A DNA stretch of 64,000 nt from positions 3,410,001-3,474,000 of the forward strand of contig NZ_CP010802.1 in NCBI RefSeq assembly GCF_001278055.1. The letters run 5' to 3'. The position numbers were made by a program, and so were the translations under genes. Below, piece by piece: positions 7,981-16,488 of this stretch. Below the pieces are notes generated by a model. That model searched no databases and was not told the DNA's origin. It saw only the letters and a program-made list of their open reading frames with translations. Source of the DNA: Desulfuromonas soudanensis (lineage in GTDB: Bacteria; Desulfobacterota; Desulfuromonadia; Desulfuromonadales; WTL). Within the stretch, counting starts at the first letter, position 1. The number at the start of each line of letters is the position of its first letter.

Positions 7981-9798
7981 ATGACCTCCAAATACGAGCG
8001 CTACTCAAAAGAAGAACTGGTCCGCATCATCGAGGAACGCGACCGCAAGCCGAAGTTCGGGCTGGTCTGGGAGCGGGACGAGATCGACCACGACCGCTCG
8101 CTGAATCAGGATTTCATCGCCCTCGACCTGCTCCCTGAAATCTCCTGCGGCGACGGGCCGTGGAGCAATCTGCTCATCGAAGGGGACAACTTCGACGCCC
8201 TGCGCTACCTGCGCATGACGCACGCCGGGCGGGTGAAGTGCATTTACATCGACCCCCCCTACAACACCGGCAACAAGGATTTCATCTACAACGACCGCTT
8301 CGTCGACAAGGACGATCTCTACAAACACAGCAAGTGGCTCGAATTCATGCACCGCCGGCTGCTCCTCGCCCGCGATCTCCTGGCCGAGGACGGCGTCCTC
8401 CTCGTTTCCATCAACGACGACAATCGTGCCAAGCTGGAATTGCTTCTTGATCAGACGTTGCCGGGAATGCGGCTCGGCTCCTTTGTCTGGCGCACCCGGC
8501 AGGGGTCCAACGTAGATCAAAGTTGTTTCCTAAGCGTAGACCATGAACACGTCCTGGTTTATGGCGGACCAGGATTTGAATTTTTGGGTTATGGGAAAAG
8601 TTATGGGATGTACTCCAATCCGGACAAAGATCCTAAAGGGGATTGGCGACCAGACAACCTGACCCTCGGATTTTCCTATCAAGAACGACCAAATCTCTAT
8701 TACCCCCTGCGCGACCCCAAGACCGATATTTTTTATCCCCCCAACCCCGACCGAATTTGGGTCTATGCCACCGAAGAACGCCTGAAGCCCGGCCAACGTC
8801 TCCAAGCAAAGACGATGGAAGAGTTCATTGCGACTGGACAGATTCTTTTCCCACAAGAACAGCGAGTTGAAGTCTGGTATAGCCTTGCCGAGTTGAAAAG
8901 CGCCATTGAAAGCGGCGATGTGCCGAAGACAGGGAAGAATCCTGTGCTACGCCTCGATCTTCCGGATCTGGAATTTTGGGTCGGCAAGAAGGTCGGATTC
9001 AACCGGCCCGCCTTCAAGCGCTACAAGGCAGATCTACGCAATCTCAATCAACCGGTGAGCAGTTGGGTCGTTCCCACTTCGGAGCAGAAGAAATATGAAG
9101 CCGACAACAGCTTTGTCTCCGGCACCAATCAGGAAGGGGCTAAGGCGGTGGCAGCGATTTTCGGCACCAAAACCTTCAACTATGCCAAGCCACCATCTCT
9201 CATCAAAGAACTGGTGCGACAGGCTGCCGGGGAAAACGATCTGGTCATGGACTTCTTCGCCGGCTCCGGCACCACCGCCCAGGCGGTGCTGGAGCTGAAC
9301 CGCGAGGACGGCGGCAACCGGCGCTTCGTCATGGTTTCGGCAACCGAGGCGACCAGTGCCGAGCCGGAAAAGAACATCTGCCGCGATGTCTGCGCCGAGC
9401 GCATCCGCCGGGTGATCGAAGGCTACGGCGACAAGGAAGGGACCGGCGGCGACTTCGCCTATCTGCGGGTGCGGCGCATCGAGCAGGAAGCGGTGCTGAC
9501 CGAGATTGACCATTCGCAGGTCTGGATCGCCCTGCAACTGATTTATCGCCAGAACTTCGCCCCCTTCACGGACACGAACCCGTTGCAGCAATCGCTAACG
9601 TCGGACGGTGGTCTGGTCTACGCTACCCAGATCAGCGACAACGCCGTGACCCGCATTATCGAACTTGCAGCCACCGTACCGCACCTGACCGTCTACACCT
9701 GGCAGCCCGGCCTGCTGCGCAACCGCATCAACGTCGAAGGGGTGACGATCGAACAGATCCCCCACTATCTCGTCAGCCGTTTCGGAGGTGCCGCATGA
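7981..9798 (+). CDS. mod: Type III restriction-modification methyltransferase (Mod)
   Basis: 605 residues from ATG 7981, where the sequence begins MTSKYERYSKEELVRI as in Type III Mod families; an in-frame ATG at 7966 is the alternative. A beta-class N6-adenine DNA methyltransferase: catalytic motif IV IYIDPPYNTG at about 88-97 comes before the S-adenosylmethionine motif I DFFAGSGTT at about 423-431, with the target-recognition region between. Methylates the recognition site and supplies DNA specificity to the Mod-Res complex. The central recognition region is AT-richer (25 of 60 bases GC in 8581-8640) than the catalytic parts (36 of 60 in 8221-8280), suggesting recombination of the specificity segment. 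Stop overlaps the res start by ATGA, so the two are coupled. Confidence 0.9.
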   Translation: MTSKYERYSKEELVRIIEERDRKPKFGLVWERDEIDHDRSLNQDFIALDLLPEISCGDGPWSNLLIEGDNFDALRYLRMTHAGRVKCIYIDPPYNTGNKDFIYNDRFVDKDDLYKHSKWLEFMHRRLLLARDLLAEDGVLLVSINDDNRAKLELLLDQTLPGMRLGSFVWRTRQGSNVDQSCFLSVDHEHVLVYGGPGFEFLGYGKSYGMYSNPDKDPKGDWRPDNLTLGFSYQERPNLYYPLRDPKTDIFYPPNPDRIWVYATEERLKPGQRLQAKTMEEFIATGQILFPQEQRVEVWYSLAELKSAIESGDVPKTGKNPVLRLDLPDLEFWVGKKVGFNRPAFKRYKADLRNLNQPVSSWVVPTSEQKKYEADNSFVSGTNQEGAKAVAAIFGTKTFNYAKPPSLIKELVRQAAGENDLVMDFFAGSGTTAQAVLELNREDGGNRRFVMVSATEATSAEPEKNICRDVCAERIRRVIEGYGDKEGTGGDFAYLRVRRIEQEAVLTEIDHSQVWIALQLIYRQNFAPFTDTNPLQQSLTSDGGLVYATQISDNAVTRIIELAATVPHLTVYTWQPGLLRNRINVEGVTIEQIPHYLVSRFGGAA

Positions 9799-12236
9799 TC
9801 GCGCAACCGAAGGGCTATCAGACCGAAGCCAAGAACAACGTCCTCGACATCTTCCGTTATGCCAATGCCCAGATCGACGCCGCCACCGACCCGGACAGCC
9901 GCCGCGCCGCCATCGCCCACAACGGCTGCGTGCTGATTCAGGCCCCGACCGGCGCCGGCAAAACCCTGATCGCCGGACTGGTGGCCCAGGAGCTTTCACG
10001 CGACCCCGACATCAAGATCGTCTGGCTTTGGTTCACCCCCTTTGCCGGGTTGGTAGAGCAGGCGCGGATTGCCATCAAAGCCGAGTTCAACGGTCTGCGG
10101 GTGCGCGACATCGCCCGCGAGCGCCGCGCCCACGGCACCCGAAGCGGCGACGTTTTTGTCTCGACCTGGGCGGCGGTTGCCGGACGCAAGGACTCAAAGC
10201 GCATTCGAAAAGACGGCGACGAATCAGTCTCCCTCGATCTCGTATTGGAGCAGTGGCGCAAGGACGGATTCAAAATCGGGGTGATCGTCGATGAGGCGCA
10301 TCATACCTTTTCTTCCGGGACCGAATCGGTGCGCTATTACCGCGAGGTACTGCAACCCGATTTCACCCTGATGATCACCGCCACCCCGGACGATCAGGAT
10401 GCGGAGAGCTTTCGCAAATCGGCCGGGATTGCGGTCATGCACAGGATCACTGTCAGCCGACTCGATGCGGTGAGTGCCGGCCTGATCAAGCCGGGGATCA
10501 AGTCTGTCGCCTATCTGGCCGGGGAGCAGCACCGCGAGCTGGTCGATTTCGGCCAGGCGGCCTTGGCTGACGGGGTGCGAGTACATAACGCGATCAAGGC
10601 GCAACTGGTCACGGAAGGCATCGACCTGGTGCCGCTCATGCTCGTCCAGGTCGCCTCGACCGATAAGAGCGTGGAAAAAGCGAAGATGGATCTGATGGCC
10701 CTCGGCATGGCGGAGGATGCCATTGCCGTTTATACCTCGAAGGAGCCGGACGACGACCTGCTGGCGGTGGCGCGGGACGAATCCAAGGAAGCGCTGATCT
10801 TCAAGATGGCGGTCGCCCTCGGTTTCGACGCGCCGCGCGCCTTTACCCTGGTGTCGATGCGAGGGGCGCAGGACAAGGACTTCGGAACCCAGATCGTCGG
10901 CCGCATCCTGCGCGTCGACTGGCGGCTGCAAAGCCGTGCGACCAGCGAGTTGCTCAAATACGGGTATGTCTTTCTCGCCGATGCGGAGAAGCAGGCAGGG
11001 CTCTCCGGCGCCGCCGATCGCATCAACGCGGTGCGCAGCGAACTGGCCAAAATCAGCCCCTTTACCATGCTGGTCAGGATGGGCGACAACCCGACGGTTC
11101 AAGTCGTCGAAAACGGGCAGTCCTCGTTTTTGCCCAAAGGATGGAGTCCGCCGCCTCTGCCGACTGAGACCGCTGGTGGCACCGATACTGTTCGCCCCTT
11201 TGCCGGGCAGATCGACCTGGTCGGATTTTTCCTTGAGACCGATGACGATCATCCGTACACGAGGGCTGCGACTCAAGGTGTCGTGGGCAAAAACGCGCCG
11301 GGGATGAAGGTTTATCCTTTGCGTCCCGGAATGGAGCGGGTATTCAAACGGGAGCAACTCAATCTCGATACATCCGGTTTGCTGAGAGCGGTCGAGGCAC
11401 GCATCCGCATCGACGACTCGGTCTTTACCGCCGGATTTCGCCAGGCAGTGAGCATCCAGCGCAAGGAAGAGGAAATCTTCACCCACGACGTGCACTACGG
11501 CGAATATCAGGCCAGGCTCTCCGATGCCGAGATTGCCCGCCGTGCCCAGCTTCTTCTCTTCGAACCTGACTACCTCGACCCCCGCGAGTTGCAGGCCGCT
11601 CTTTTGAATCGACTGCGCAAGGAATGCAGGGAGCGCGGTTTTCTCGAGGTTCTCGAATCGCCCGAGAAACTACGGCAAGCGATGCACCTCATTCTCGTTT
11701 CTCACCCGAAACTGCTACGCGAGGCAGTGCGCATCTGTTGTGCCGAAAACGCCGAACTTGTTGACACCGCGCCCCTGCCGGAAGTGATGTCGTGGCCGAC
11801 CGGCTGCGCAGTAGAGCGGCTGGCGGCCTATCAAGCCTTCCCTCCGGACCTGAACAAGGACGAACTGGCTTTTGCGCAACTCCTTGACGTTGAAATGTCC
11901 GGTCAAATCGTCTGGTGGCATCGCAACGAACCCCGCAAGCCCTGGTCGGCCGGGTTGGTCATGCCCGACGGAACCCATTACTATCCAGACTTTCTGGTAA
12001 AGATTAAAGGGCGTACCAGGGGAGACGGTATTCTACTGATCGAGGTCAAAGGTGAGCATTTGATCAACAGTATGAACACCCCAGACAAGGCCGCAGCCAG
12101 CCACAAGCTCTACAGCAAGCCGCTGATGGTCATGAAGGAAAATTCCGGGCGCTGGATGACATTGCGTTACAATGACCGAACCGGCAAGAACGAGCCTGAT
12201 GCGATCTTCCGGCTGGATGCGCTGGCGGAGTATTAG
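9795..12236 (+). CDS. res: Type III restriction endonuclease helicase-nuclease subunit (Res)
   Basis: 813 residues. Superfamily 2 helicase/translocase joined to a nuclease: Walker A APTGAGKT at 50-57, Walker B VDEAHH near 165, motif III TATP near 195, and helicase motif VI QIVGRILRV near 365. The C-terminal PD-(D/E)xK-type nuclease is seen as PDFLVKI near 731 followed by LLIEVKG near 749. With Mod it cleaves unmodified DNA after ATP-driven communication between sites. Starts with ATGA overlap at the mod stop. The gene is intact, with no frameshift. Transcription likely continues toward 12285, which begins 48 bases after the stop, although no promoter or terminator was recognised between. Confidence 0.9.
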   Translation: MIAQPKGYQTEAKNNVLDIFRYANAQIDAATDPDSRRAAIAHNGCVLIQAPTGAGKTLIAGLVAQELSRDPDIKIVWLWFTPFAGLVEQARIAIKAEFNGLRVRDIARERRAHGTRSGDVFVSTWAAVAGRKDSKRIRKDGDESVSLDLVLEQWRKDGFKIGVIVDEAHHTFSSGTESVRYYREVLQPDFTLMITATPDDQDAESFRKSAGIAVMHRITVSRLDAVSAGLIKPGIKSVAYLAGEQHRELVDFGQAALADGVRVHNAIKAQLVTEGIDLVPLMLVQVASTDKSVEKAKMDLMALGMAEDAIAVYTSKEPDDDLLAVARDESKEALIFKMAVALGFDAPRAFTLVSMRGAQDKDFGTQIVGRILRVDWRLQSRATSELLKYGYVFLADAEKQAGLSGAADRINAVRSELAKISPFTMLVRMGDNPTVQVVENGQSSFLPKGWSPPPLPTETAGGTDTVRPFAGQIDLVGFFLETDDDHPYTRAATQGVVGKNAPGMKVYPLRPGMERVFKREQLNLDTSGLLRAVEARIRIDDSVFTAGFRQAVSIQRKEEEIFTHDVHYGEYQARLSDAEIARRAQLLLFEPDYLDPRELQAALLNRLRKECRERGFLEVLESPEKLRQAMHLILVSHPKLLREAVRICCAENAELVDTAPLPEVMSWPTGCAVERLAAYQAFPPDLNKDELAFAQLLDVEMSGQIVWWHRNEPRKPWSAGLVMPDGTHYYPDFLVKIKGRTRGDGILLIEVKGEHLINSMNTPDKAAASHKLYSKPLMVMKENSGRWMTLRYNDRTGKNEPDAIFRLDALAEY

Positions 12237-12284
12237 ACCCTAAATGGCAGACCAAAAACTGTACAATAACGCGCGGGAAATTTG

Positions 12285-13154
12285 ATGAAAATCTTCCTCC
12301 CGGAAATCCGCTGTGATGCAGATGGGTTCTCTCGGCTCATTCAACTTGCGACCGAAACAAGAGCATGTTGGTTCGATGACATCGAAGTCGACATGAGCCA
12401 CGTTTCGTGGTTCGATGCCAATATGTGCGCTCCATTTGGCGCCATTCTTTACAAGATGGGATACGACAACAATACGGTCACCCTGACCAATGCCCCCACC
12501 AGCGTCGAAGCGATTCTATCCAAAAACGGCTTCTTGTGTAACTATGGCAGGCCCCGGCGTTTGGACACCTACGGTTCGACGGTTGAATACAAGCGGTTCG
12601 AACCGAAGGATGATCGCTACTTTGCCGAATATGTCGAAAAACAACTGGTTGACAAGGGAATTCCGGAGATGTCACCGGGGTTGGTTAAAAAATTTCGCGA
12701 AAGCATTTATGAAATTTTCAGCAACGCAGTGATTCATTCTCAAACCAAACTGGGAATTTTTTCTTGCGGCCAGTATTTTCCCAAAAAGCACCGGATGGAT
12801 TTTTCAGTCGCAGACCTGGGTATCGGAATACAGCAAAATCTCCACGAACGGCTCGGCCTCGACCTGCCTGCCGAGCAGGCGATCAACTGGGCACTGGAAG
12901 GGAAAAACACCACCAAATCCGGCCCAATACCTGGCGGGCTGGGGCTCAAACTCCTTCGCGAATTCATTGAACTGAATCAAGGGCGGATCCAGGTTGTCTC
13001 AGACAAGGGGTATTGGGAATTATGTCGGGGAAAAGTTTTGACAAAGGTTTTTCCTGAGCCATTTCCAGGTACTGTGGTTAATATTGAAATCAATACCGCC
13101 GATACCAAATCCTATTGCCTTTCCTCCGAAATCAGCCCGGATGATATTTTTTGA
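12285..13154 (+). CDS. STAS-like domain fused to GHKL (HATPase) ATP-binding domain
   Basis: 289 residues from ATG 12285 (a TTG directly before it is less likely). Residues about 1-85 look like a STAS or MlaB-type fold: IEVDMSHVSWFDA, then VTLTNAP and EAILSKNGF, without the usual phosphorylatable serine motif. Residues about 125-275 form a GHKL ATPase: N box EIFSNAVIHS near 143-152, G1 VADLGIGI near 175-182, G2 GGLGLKL near 217-223. There is no HisKA dimerisation/phosphoacceptor helix, so it resembles anti-sigma kinases (SpoIIAB/RsbW) or Hsp90-like ATPases rather than a sensor kinase. GC is low here (27 of 60 in 12421-12480). Its partner is probably the STAS-like protein encoded 9 bases downstream. 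Biological role unknown; defence is inferred from context. Confidence 0.8.
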   Translation: MKIFLPEIRCDADGFSRLIQLATETRACWFDDIEVDMSHVSWFDANMCAPFGAILYKMGYDNNTVTLTNAPTSVEAILSKNGFLCNYGRPRRLDTYGSTVEYKRFEPKDDRYFAEYVEKQLVDKGIPEMSPGLVKKFRESIYEIFSNAVIHSQTKLGIFSCGQYFPKKHRMDFSVADLGIGIQQNLHERLGLDLPAEQAINWALEGKNTTKSGPIPGGLGLKLLREFIELNQGRIQVVSDKGYWELCRGKVLTKVFPEPFPGTVVNIEINTADTKSYCLSSEISPDDIF

Positions 13155-13163
13155 GAGGTTGCC

Positions 13164-13529
13164 ATGAGAAGCGAACAAGTCAACATTATGGTATTTGAAG
13201 TGGCAGGGAGCAGCATTTGCGTATCGTCCGATGACGGTCAAATTGTTCACGACCGGATTGCTGCTGCCCTGAGGGAAGGAAAGAAGGTCAAACTTTCCTT
13301 CATGAACGTAGAGAGCCTGACCTCGGCATTCCTCAATGCGGCGATTGGCCAACTGTATGGTGAATTTTCCGAGGAGGTCATTCGCGGGGGTCTCTCCGTA
13401 ACCGAAATGGCACAGGACGATATGGGTCTTTTAAAACAGGTGGTCGTCACGGCCAAGGAGTTCTTCCGCGATCCGTCCCGTTTTAAAAAAGCGCATGCCG
13501 AGGCACTGGAGGAAAAAGATGCCGACTGA
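13164..13529 (+). CDS. STAS-like protein of the DUF4325 type
   Basis: 121 residues. Contains the signature region KLSFMNVESLTSAFLNAAIGQ, trimmed here as MNVESLTSAFLNA followed by IGQLYGEF, which resembles DUF4325 (STAS-like domain of unknown function). In partner-switch systems a STAS protein is bound or phosphorylated by a GHKL kinase; the TS pair in LTSAF is a plausible site, which is inference. It starts 9 bases after the ATPase gene behind GAGAGG, and its last 11 bases overlap the PIN gene start, so the three are made together. The C-terminal tail is lysine and glutamate rich. No signal peptide or membrane segment. Confidence 0.8.
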   Translation: MRSEQVNIMVFEVAGSSICVSSDDGQIVHDRIAAALREGKKVKLSFMNVESLTSAFLNAAIGQLYGEFSEEVIRGGLSVTEMAQDDMGLLKQVVVTAKEFFRDPSRFKKAHAEALEEKDAD

Positions 13530-14061
13530 CTCTCTCAGCATCGATGCTTGCACCTTCAACTCCAACGACAAGCTCTTTATCGACACAAACGTCTGGCTTT
13601 ACCTCTATGCACCGCAAGCGCCGGGAGACTGGAAAGCGAGAGTCTACTCAAGGGCTCTGGCAAAAATCCTCTCAGCAAAGAGTCGGATTTTCATCGATGC
13701 CCTGGTCCTTTCCGAGTTCATCAACCGCTATACGCGGCTGGCATTCAATTTAACCAAGAGAACCGGAGCGGTCATAGAGTACAAGGACTACCGTAAATCA
13801 GCCGAATTCAAGCCGGTTGCTCGGGAGATCGAGGCTACAGTTCGGCGTATCATGAAACATTGCCAACCAACGGACAGCGGCTTTTCGACTTGTGATCTTG
13901 ACGGCCTCCTTGCTGAATTTGGTCGAGGCAACTCGGATTTCAACGATCAAGTTATGGTTGAATTGTGCAAGGCCAACGGCTGGAAACTTGTGACCCACGA
14001 CGGTGATTTCAAGGATTGCGGCCTGACTGTTCTTACTGCGAATAAAAGGTTGCTGGCGTGA
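13519..14061 (+). CDS. PIN-domain ribonuclease, putative toxin or effector
   Basis: 180 residues from ATG 13519, which has GGAGG six bases upstream and overlaps the preceding stop; an in-frame upstream ATG at 13495 lacks this support. PIN fold with the acidic metal site visible: FIDTN (Asp22), LSEF (Glu66), SDFNDQV (Asp140/Asp143) and THDGDF (Asp161/Asp163). PIN proteins are metal-dependent RNases, usually VapC-type toxins paired with a small VapB antitoxin. No VapB-like DNA-binding gene is next to it; instead it is coupled to the STAS-like and GHKL genes, which may hold it in check. RNA target unknown. The insert has a long helical region (75-115) between the second and third acidic motifs. 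Confidence 0.85.
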   Translation: MPTDSLSIDACTFNSNDKLFIDTNVWLYLYAPQAPGDWKARVYSRALAKILSAKSRIFIDALVLSEFINRYTRLAFNLTKRTGAVIEYKDYRKSAEFKPVAREIEATVRRIMKHCQPTDSGFSTCDLDGLLAEFGRGNSDFNDQVMVELCKANGWKLVTHDGDFKDCGLTVLTANKRLLA

Positions 14062-14167
14062 CGCCTCACCAAACTGAATGTCCGACCAACCTGTCCCTAA
14101 CTCCTCCTTTCGCGAAATGATGCCGATTTGTGTTCGGCCTTTCAATCCTCTTTAGTCCGGGTGCCCC

Positions 14168-14998
14168 GTGAAAATCGTCTCCTTCAACGTCAACGGTCTG
14201 CGCTCGCGCCTCCACCAGCTCGAGGCGCTGATAAAGAGTCACGCCCCCGAGATCATCGGCCTGCAGGAAACCAAGGTGCAGGACGGCGACTTCCCCGTCG
14301 GGGCCATCGAGGCCCTCGGCTACCATGCCGTCTACAGCGGCCAGAAGACCCACTACGGCGTGGCGCTCCTCTCCCGGGAGAAACCCTCCGCGGTCCGGAT
14401 CGGTTTTCCCGACGATGGCGACGAGGCGCAGAAGCGCTTCATCGCCGCCTCCTACACCCTCTCCGGCGGGGAGACCTTGCGGGTCATCAACGGCTACTTC
14501 CCCCAGGGGGAGAGTCGCGACCACCCGCTGAAATTCCCGGCAAAAAAAGCCTTCTACGCCGACCTGCGCCGCTATCTCGAAAATCACTGCGACCCCGCCG
14601 CCCCGTTGGCGGTACTGGGGGACTTCAACGTCGCTCCCCTCGATGCCGACATCGGCATCGGCGCCGACAACGCCCGGCGCTGGCTGCGCACCGGCAAGAC
14701 CTCCTTCCTCCCCGAGGAACGCGCCTGGTTCCAGGAGCTCCTCGACTGGGGTCTCATGGACGGTTTTCGCGCCCTGCACCCCGACATCGACGACCGCTTC
14801 AGCTGGTTCGACTACCGCAGCCGCGGTTTCGAGGCCGACCCCAGGCGCGGCCTGCGCATCGACCACATCCTCCTCAGCCGGCCCCTGCTGGAGAACTGCC
14901 GCAGCGCCGGCATCGATTACGAGATCCGCGCTCTGGAGCGCCCTTCGGACCACTGTCCTGTGTGGGTGGAACTGGAATCGGAGCAAAACCCGTTCTGA
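14168..14998 (+). CDS. xth: Exodeoxyribonuclease III
   Basis: 276 residues, near the normal 265-280 of the ExoIII/AP endonuclease family. Motifs: [15 protein letters not shown], the metal-binding glutamate in [16 protein letters not shown] with the catalytic Asp/Asn, RIDHIL and the final SDHCPVWV histidine. Cleaves abasic sites and degrades 3' ends in base excision repair. GTG start at 14168 begins the conserved MKIVSFN; no strong ribosome site is seen. It marks the return to the high-GC backbone after the island. Confidence 0.93.
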   Translation: MKIVSFNVNGLRSRLHQLEALIKSHAPEIIGLQETKVQDGDFPVGAIEALGYHAVYSGQKTHYGVALLSREKPSAVRIGFPDDGDEAQKRFIAASYTLSGGETLRVINGYFPQGESRDHPLKFPAKKAFYADLRRYLENHCDPAAPLAVLGDFNVAPLDADIGIGADNARRWLRTGKTSFLPEERAWFQELLDWGLMDGFRALHPDIDDRFSWFDYRSRGFEADPRRGLRIDHILLSRPLLENCRSAGIDYEIRALERPSDHCPVWVELESEQNPF

Positions 14999-15044
14999 AA
15001 GAGGATCGCACCGGCAATCCTCCGCCGCTCCCCCTCCCCCCTTG

Positions 15045-15063
15045 CACATTTTCATGAAATGTG
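15045..15063. promoter_or_regulatory. Palindrome upstream of trkA
   Basis: CACATTT-TCATG-AAATGTG, a perfect 7+7 inverted repeat with a 5-base spacer, in the xth-trkA gap and about 75 bases before the trkA start. AT-rich compared with the surroundings. Could be a regulator site; no protein can be assigned. Confidence 0.3.
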
Positions 15064-15135
15064 ACATTTATCAGGTCGCCGGAGGTCCGGGATTCCGGGC
15101 GGCTGAAGACGTCTCCCCCAAGGATAAAAAAACCC

Positions 15136-16488
15136 ATGAAGGTCCTGATCATCGGCGCAGGTCAAGTCGGCTATTTTCTCTGCGAGCGGCTCTCCCTCGA
15201 GGGGCACGAAGTCACCCTCGTCGACCGCAACCAGGAGCAGCTGCGCCGCGCCCAGGACCGTCTCAACGTCCTGGGGATCTGCGGCAACGGCGCCAGCGCC
15301 GAGACGATGGAGCAGGCGGGGATCCAGGGGACGGACATCTTCATCGCCGTCACCGATCTCGACGAGGTCAATATCCTCGCCTGCCTTCTGGCCCGGGAAT
15401 ACGGGGTCAAGACCCGGGTGGCGCGGGTGAAAAGTATCGAGTACTCCGGGGGGGGCGCCCGCCTCTCCAAGGAAAAGCTCGGCATCGACCTGCTGATCAA
15501 CCCCGACGACGCCGTCGCCGAGGAGATGGTCAAGATCGCCGGCCGCAGCGGCACCTTCGACGTCGCCGAGTTCGTCGAGGGGCAGATCCAGTTCCTCGGC
15601 TACCGCATCGCTGAAGGGAGCCCCCTGTGCGACCTGACCCTGCGGGAGCTCGGCGAGATCCGCGGCATGTACCGCTTCGTGGTCACCGCCATCGGCCGCG
15701 GCGGCAAGACCATCATCCCCCGGGGGGACGACGTCATCCAGGCCGGCGACAGCATCTTCATCTGCGCCCACCAGAAAGATCTCCCGGCGATCCAGTACCT
15801 CCTCAAACTCGAGGAGGAGGAAAAGCGCAAACGGCCACGGGTCTTCATTCTCGGCGGCGGACGCATCGGCTTGCGCATCGCCGCCGAGCTGGAGCGACAG
15901 CGTTTCGACGTACGCCTGGTGGAACGGGACGAGGCGCGCTGCGAAAAGCTCTCGGCCAAGCTCAATCGGTCGATGGTGATCCATGCCGAGGGGACGGACA
16001 TCAGCACCCTGGTCGACGAAGGGGTCGAGGGAGCAGACGTCTTCATTGCCGTCACCGGCAGCGACGAAACCAACATCCTCTGCGGCCTCCTCGCCAAACA
16101 GCACGGCGCCCGGCGCTCCCTGATCCTGGTCAACAAACCCGAACTTCTCAACCTGGCGCCGACGCTCGGCATCGACGCCTGCATCTCCCCCCGGCTGGCC
16201 GCCGCCGGCGCCATCCTGCTGCATGTGCGCCGCGGCGAGATCCTCTCCCTGGCCACCATCGAGGGGAGCAACGCCGAAGTCCTGGAGATCCTCATCAAGA
16301 AGGAGAGCGGAATTCTCGGCACCCCCCTGCGGGAGCTGCGCTTTCCCGTCGGCGCCATCATCGGCGCCATCGTCCGCGGCGACAGTTATGAGATCCCCAC
16401 CGGCGAAAGCGCCCTGCAGCAGGGGGACCGGGTGGTGGTCTTCGCCCTCTCCGGAGCCCTGGGCCGGGTGGAGAGGTTTTTTGAATAG
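15136..16488 (+). CDS. trkA: Trk potassium uptake NAD-binding regulator TrkA
   Basis: 450 residues from ATG 15136, where KVLIIGAGQVG starts the first Rossmann (RCK) domain, with AAGGA just upstream. Architecture is the classic duplicated one: TrkA_N about 1-120, TrkA_C about 140-220, second TrkA_N from VFILGGGRIGLR near 236, second TrkA_C near 370-450. Binds NAD(H)/nucleotides on the cytoplasmic face and gates the TrkH channel. The trkH start codon directly abuts the stop (TAG then ATG), so the pair is an operon. Confidence 0.93.
   Translation: MKVLIIGAGQVGYFLCERLSLEGHEVTLVDRNQEQLRRAQDRLNVLGICGNGASAETMEQAGIQGTDIFIAVTDLDEVNILACLLAREYGVKTRVARVKSIEYSGGGARLSKEKLGIDLLINPDDAVAEEMVKIAGRSGTFDVAEFVEGQIQFLGYRIAEGSPLCDLTLRELGEIRGMYRFVVTAIGRGGKTIIPRGDDVIQAGDSIFICAHQKDLPAIQYLLKLEEEEKRKRPRVFILGGGRIGLRIAAELERQRFDVRLVERDEARCEKLSAKLNRSMVIHAEGTDISTLVDEGVEGADVFIAVTGSDETNILCGLLAKQHGARRSLILVNKPELLNLAPTLGIDACISPRLAAAGAILLHVRRGEILSLATIEGSNAEVLEILIKKESGILGTPLRELRFPVGAIIGAIVRGDSYEIPTGESALQQGDRVVVFALSGALGRVERFFE

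Noticed and set aside
13495-13518. Upstream in-frame ATG for the PIN gene
   Set aside because: The ATG at 13519 has GGAGG at ideal spacing and starts the gene at the usual overlap with the preceding stop.
13495-14061. Classical VapBC toxin-antitoxin pair
   Set aside because: The PIN protein is VapC-like, but no small ribbon-helix-helix or AbrB antitoxin gene precedes it; the neighbour is a STAS-like protein.
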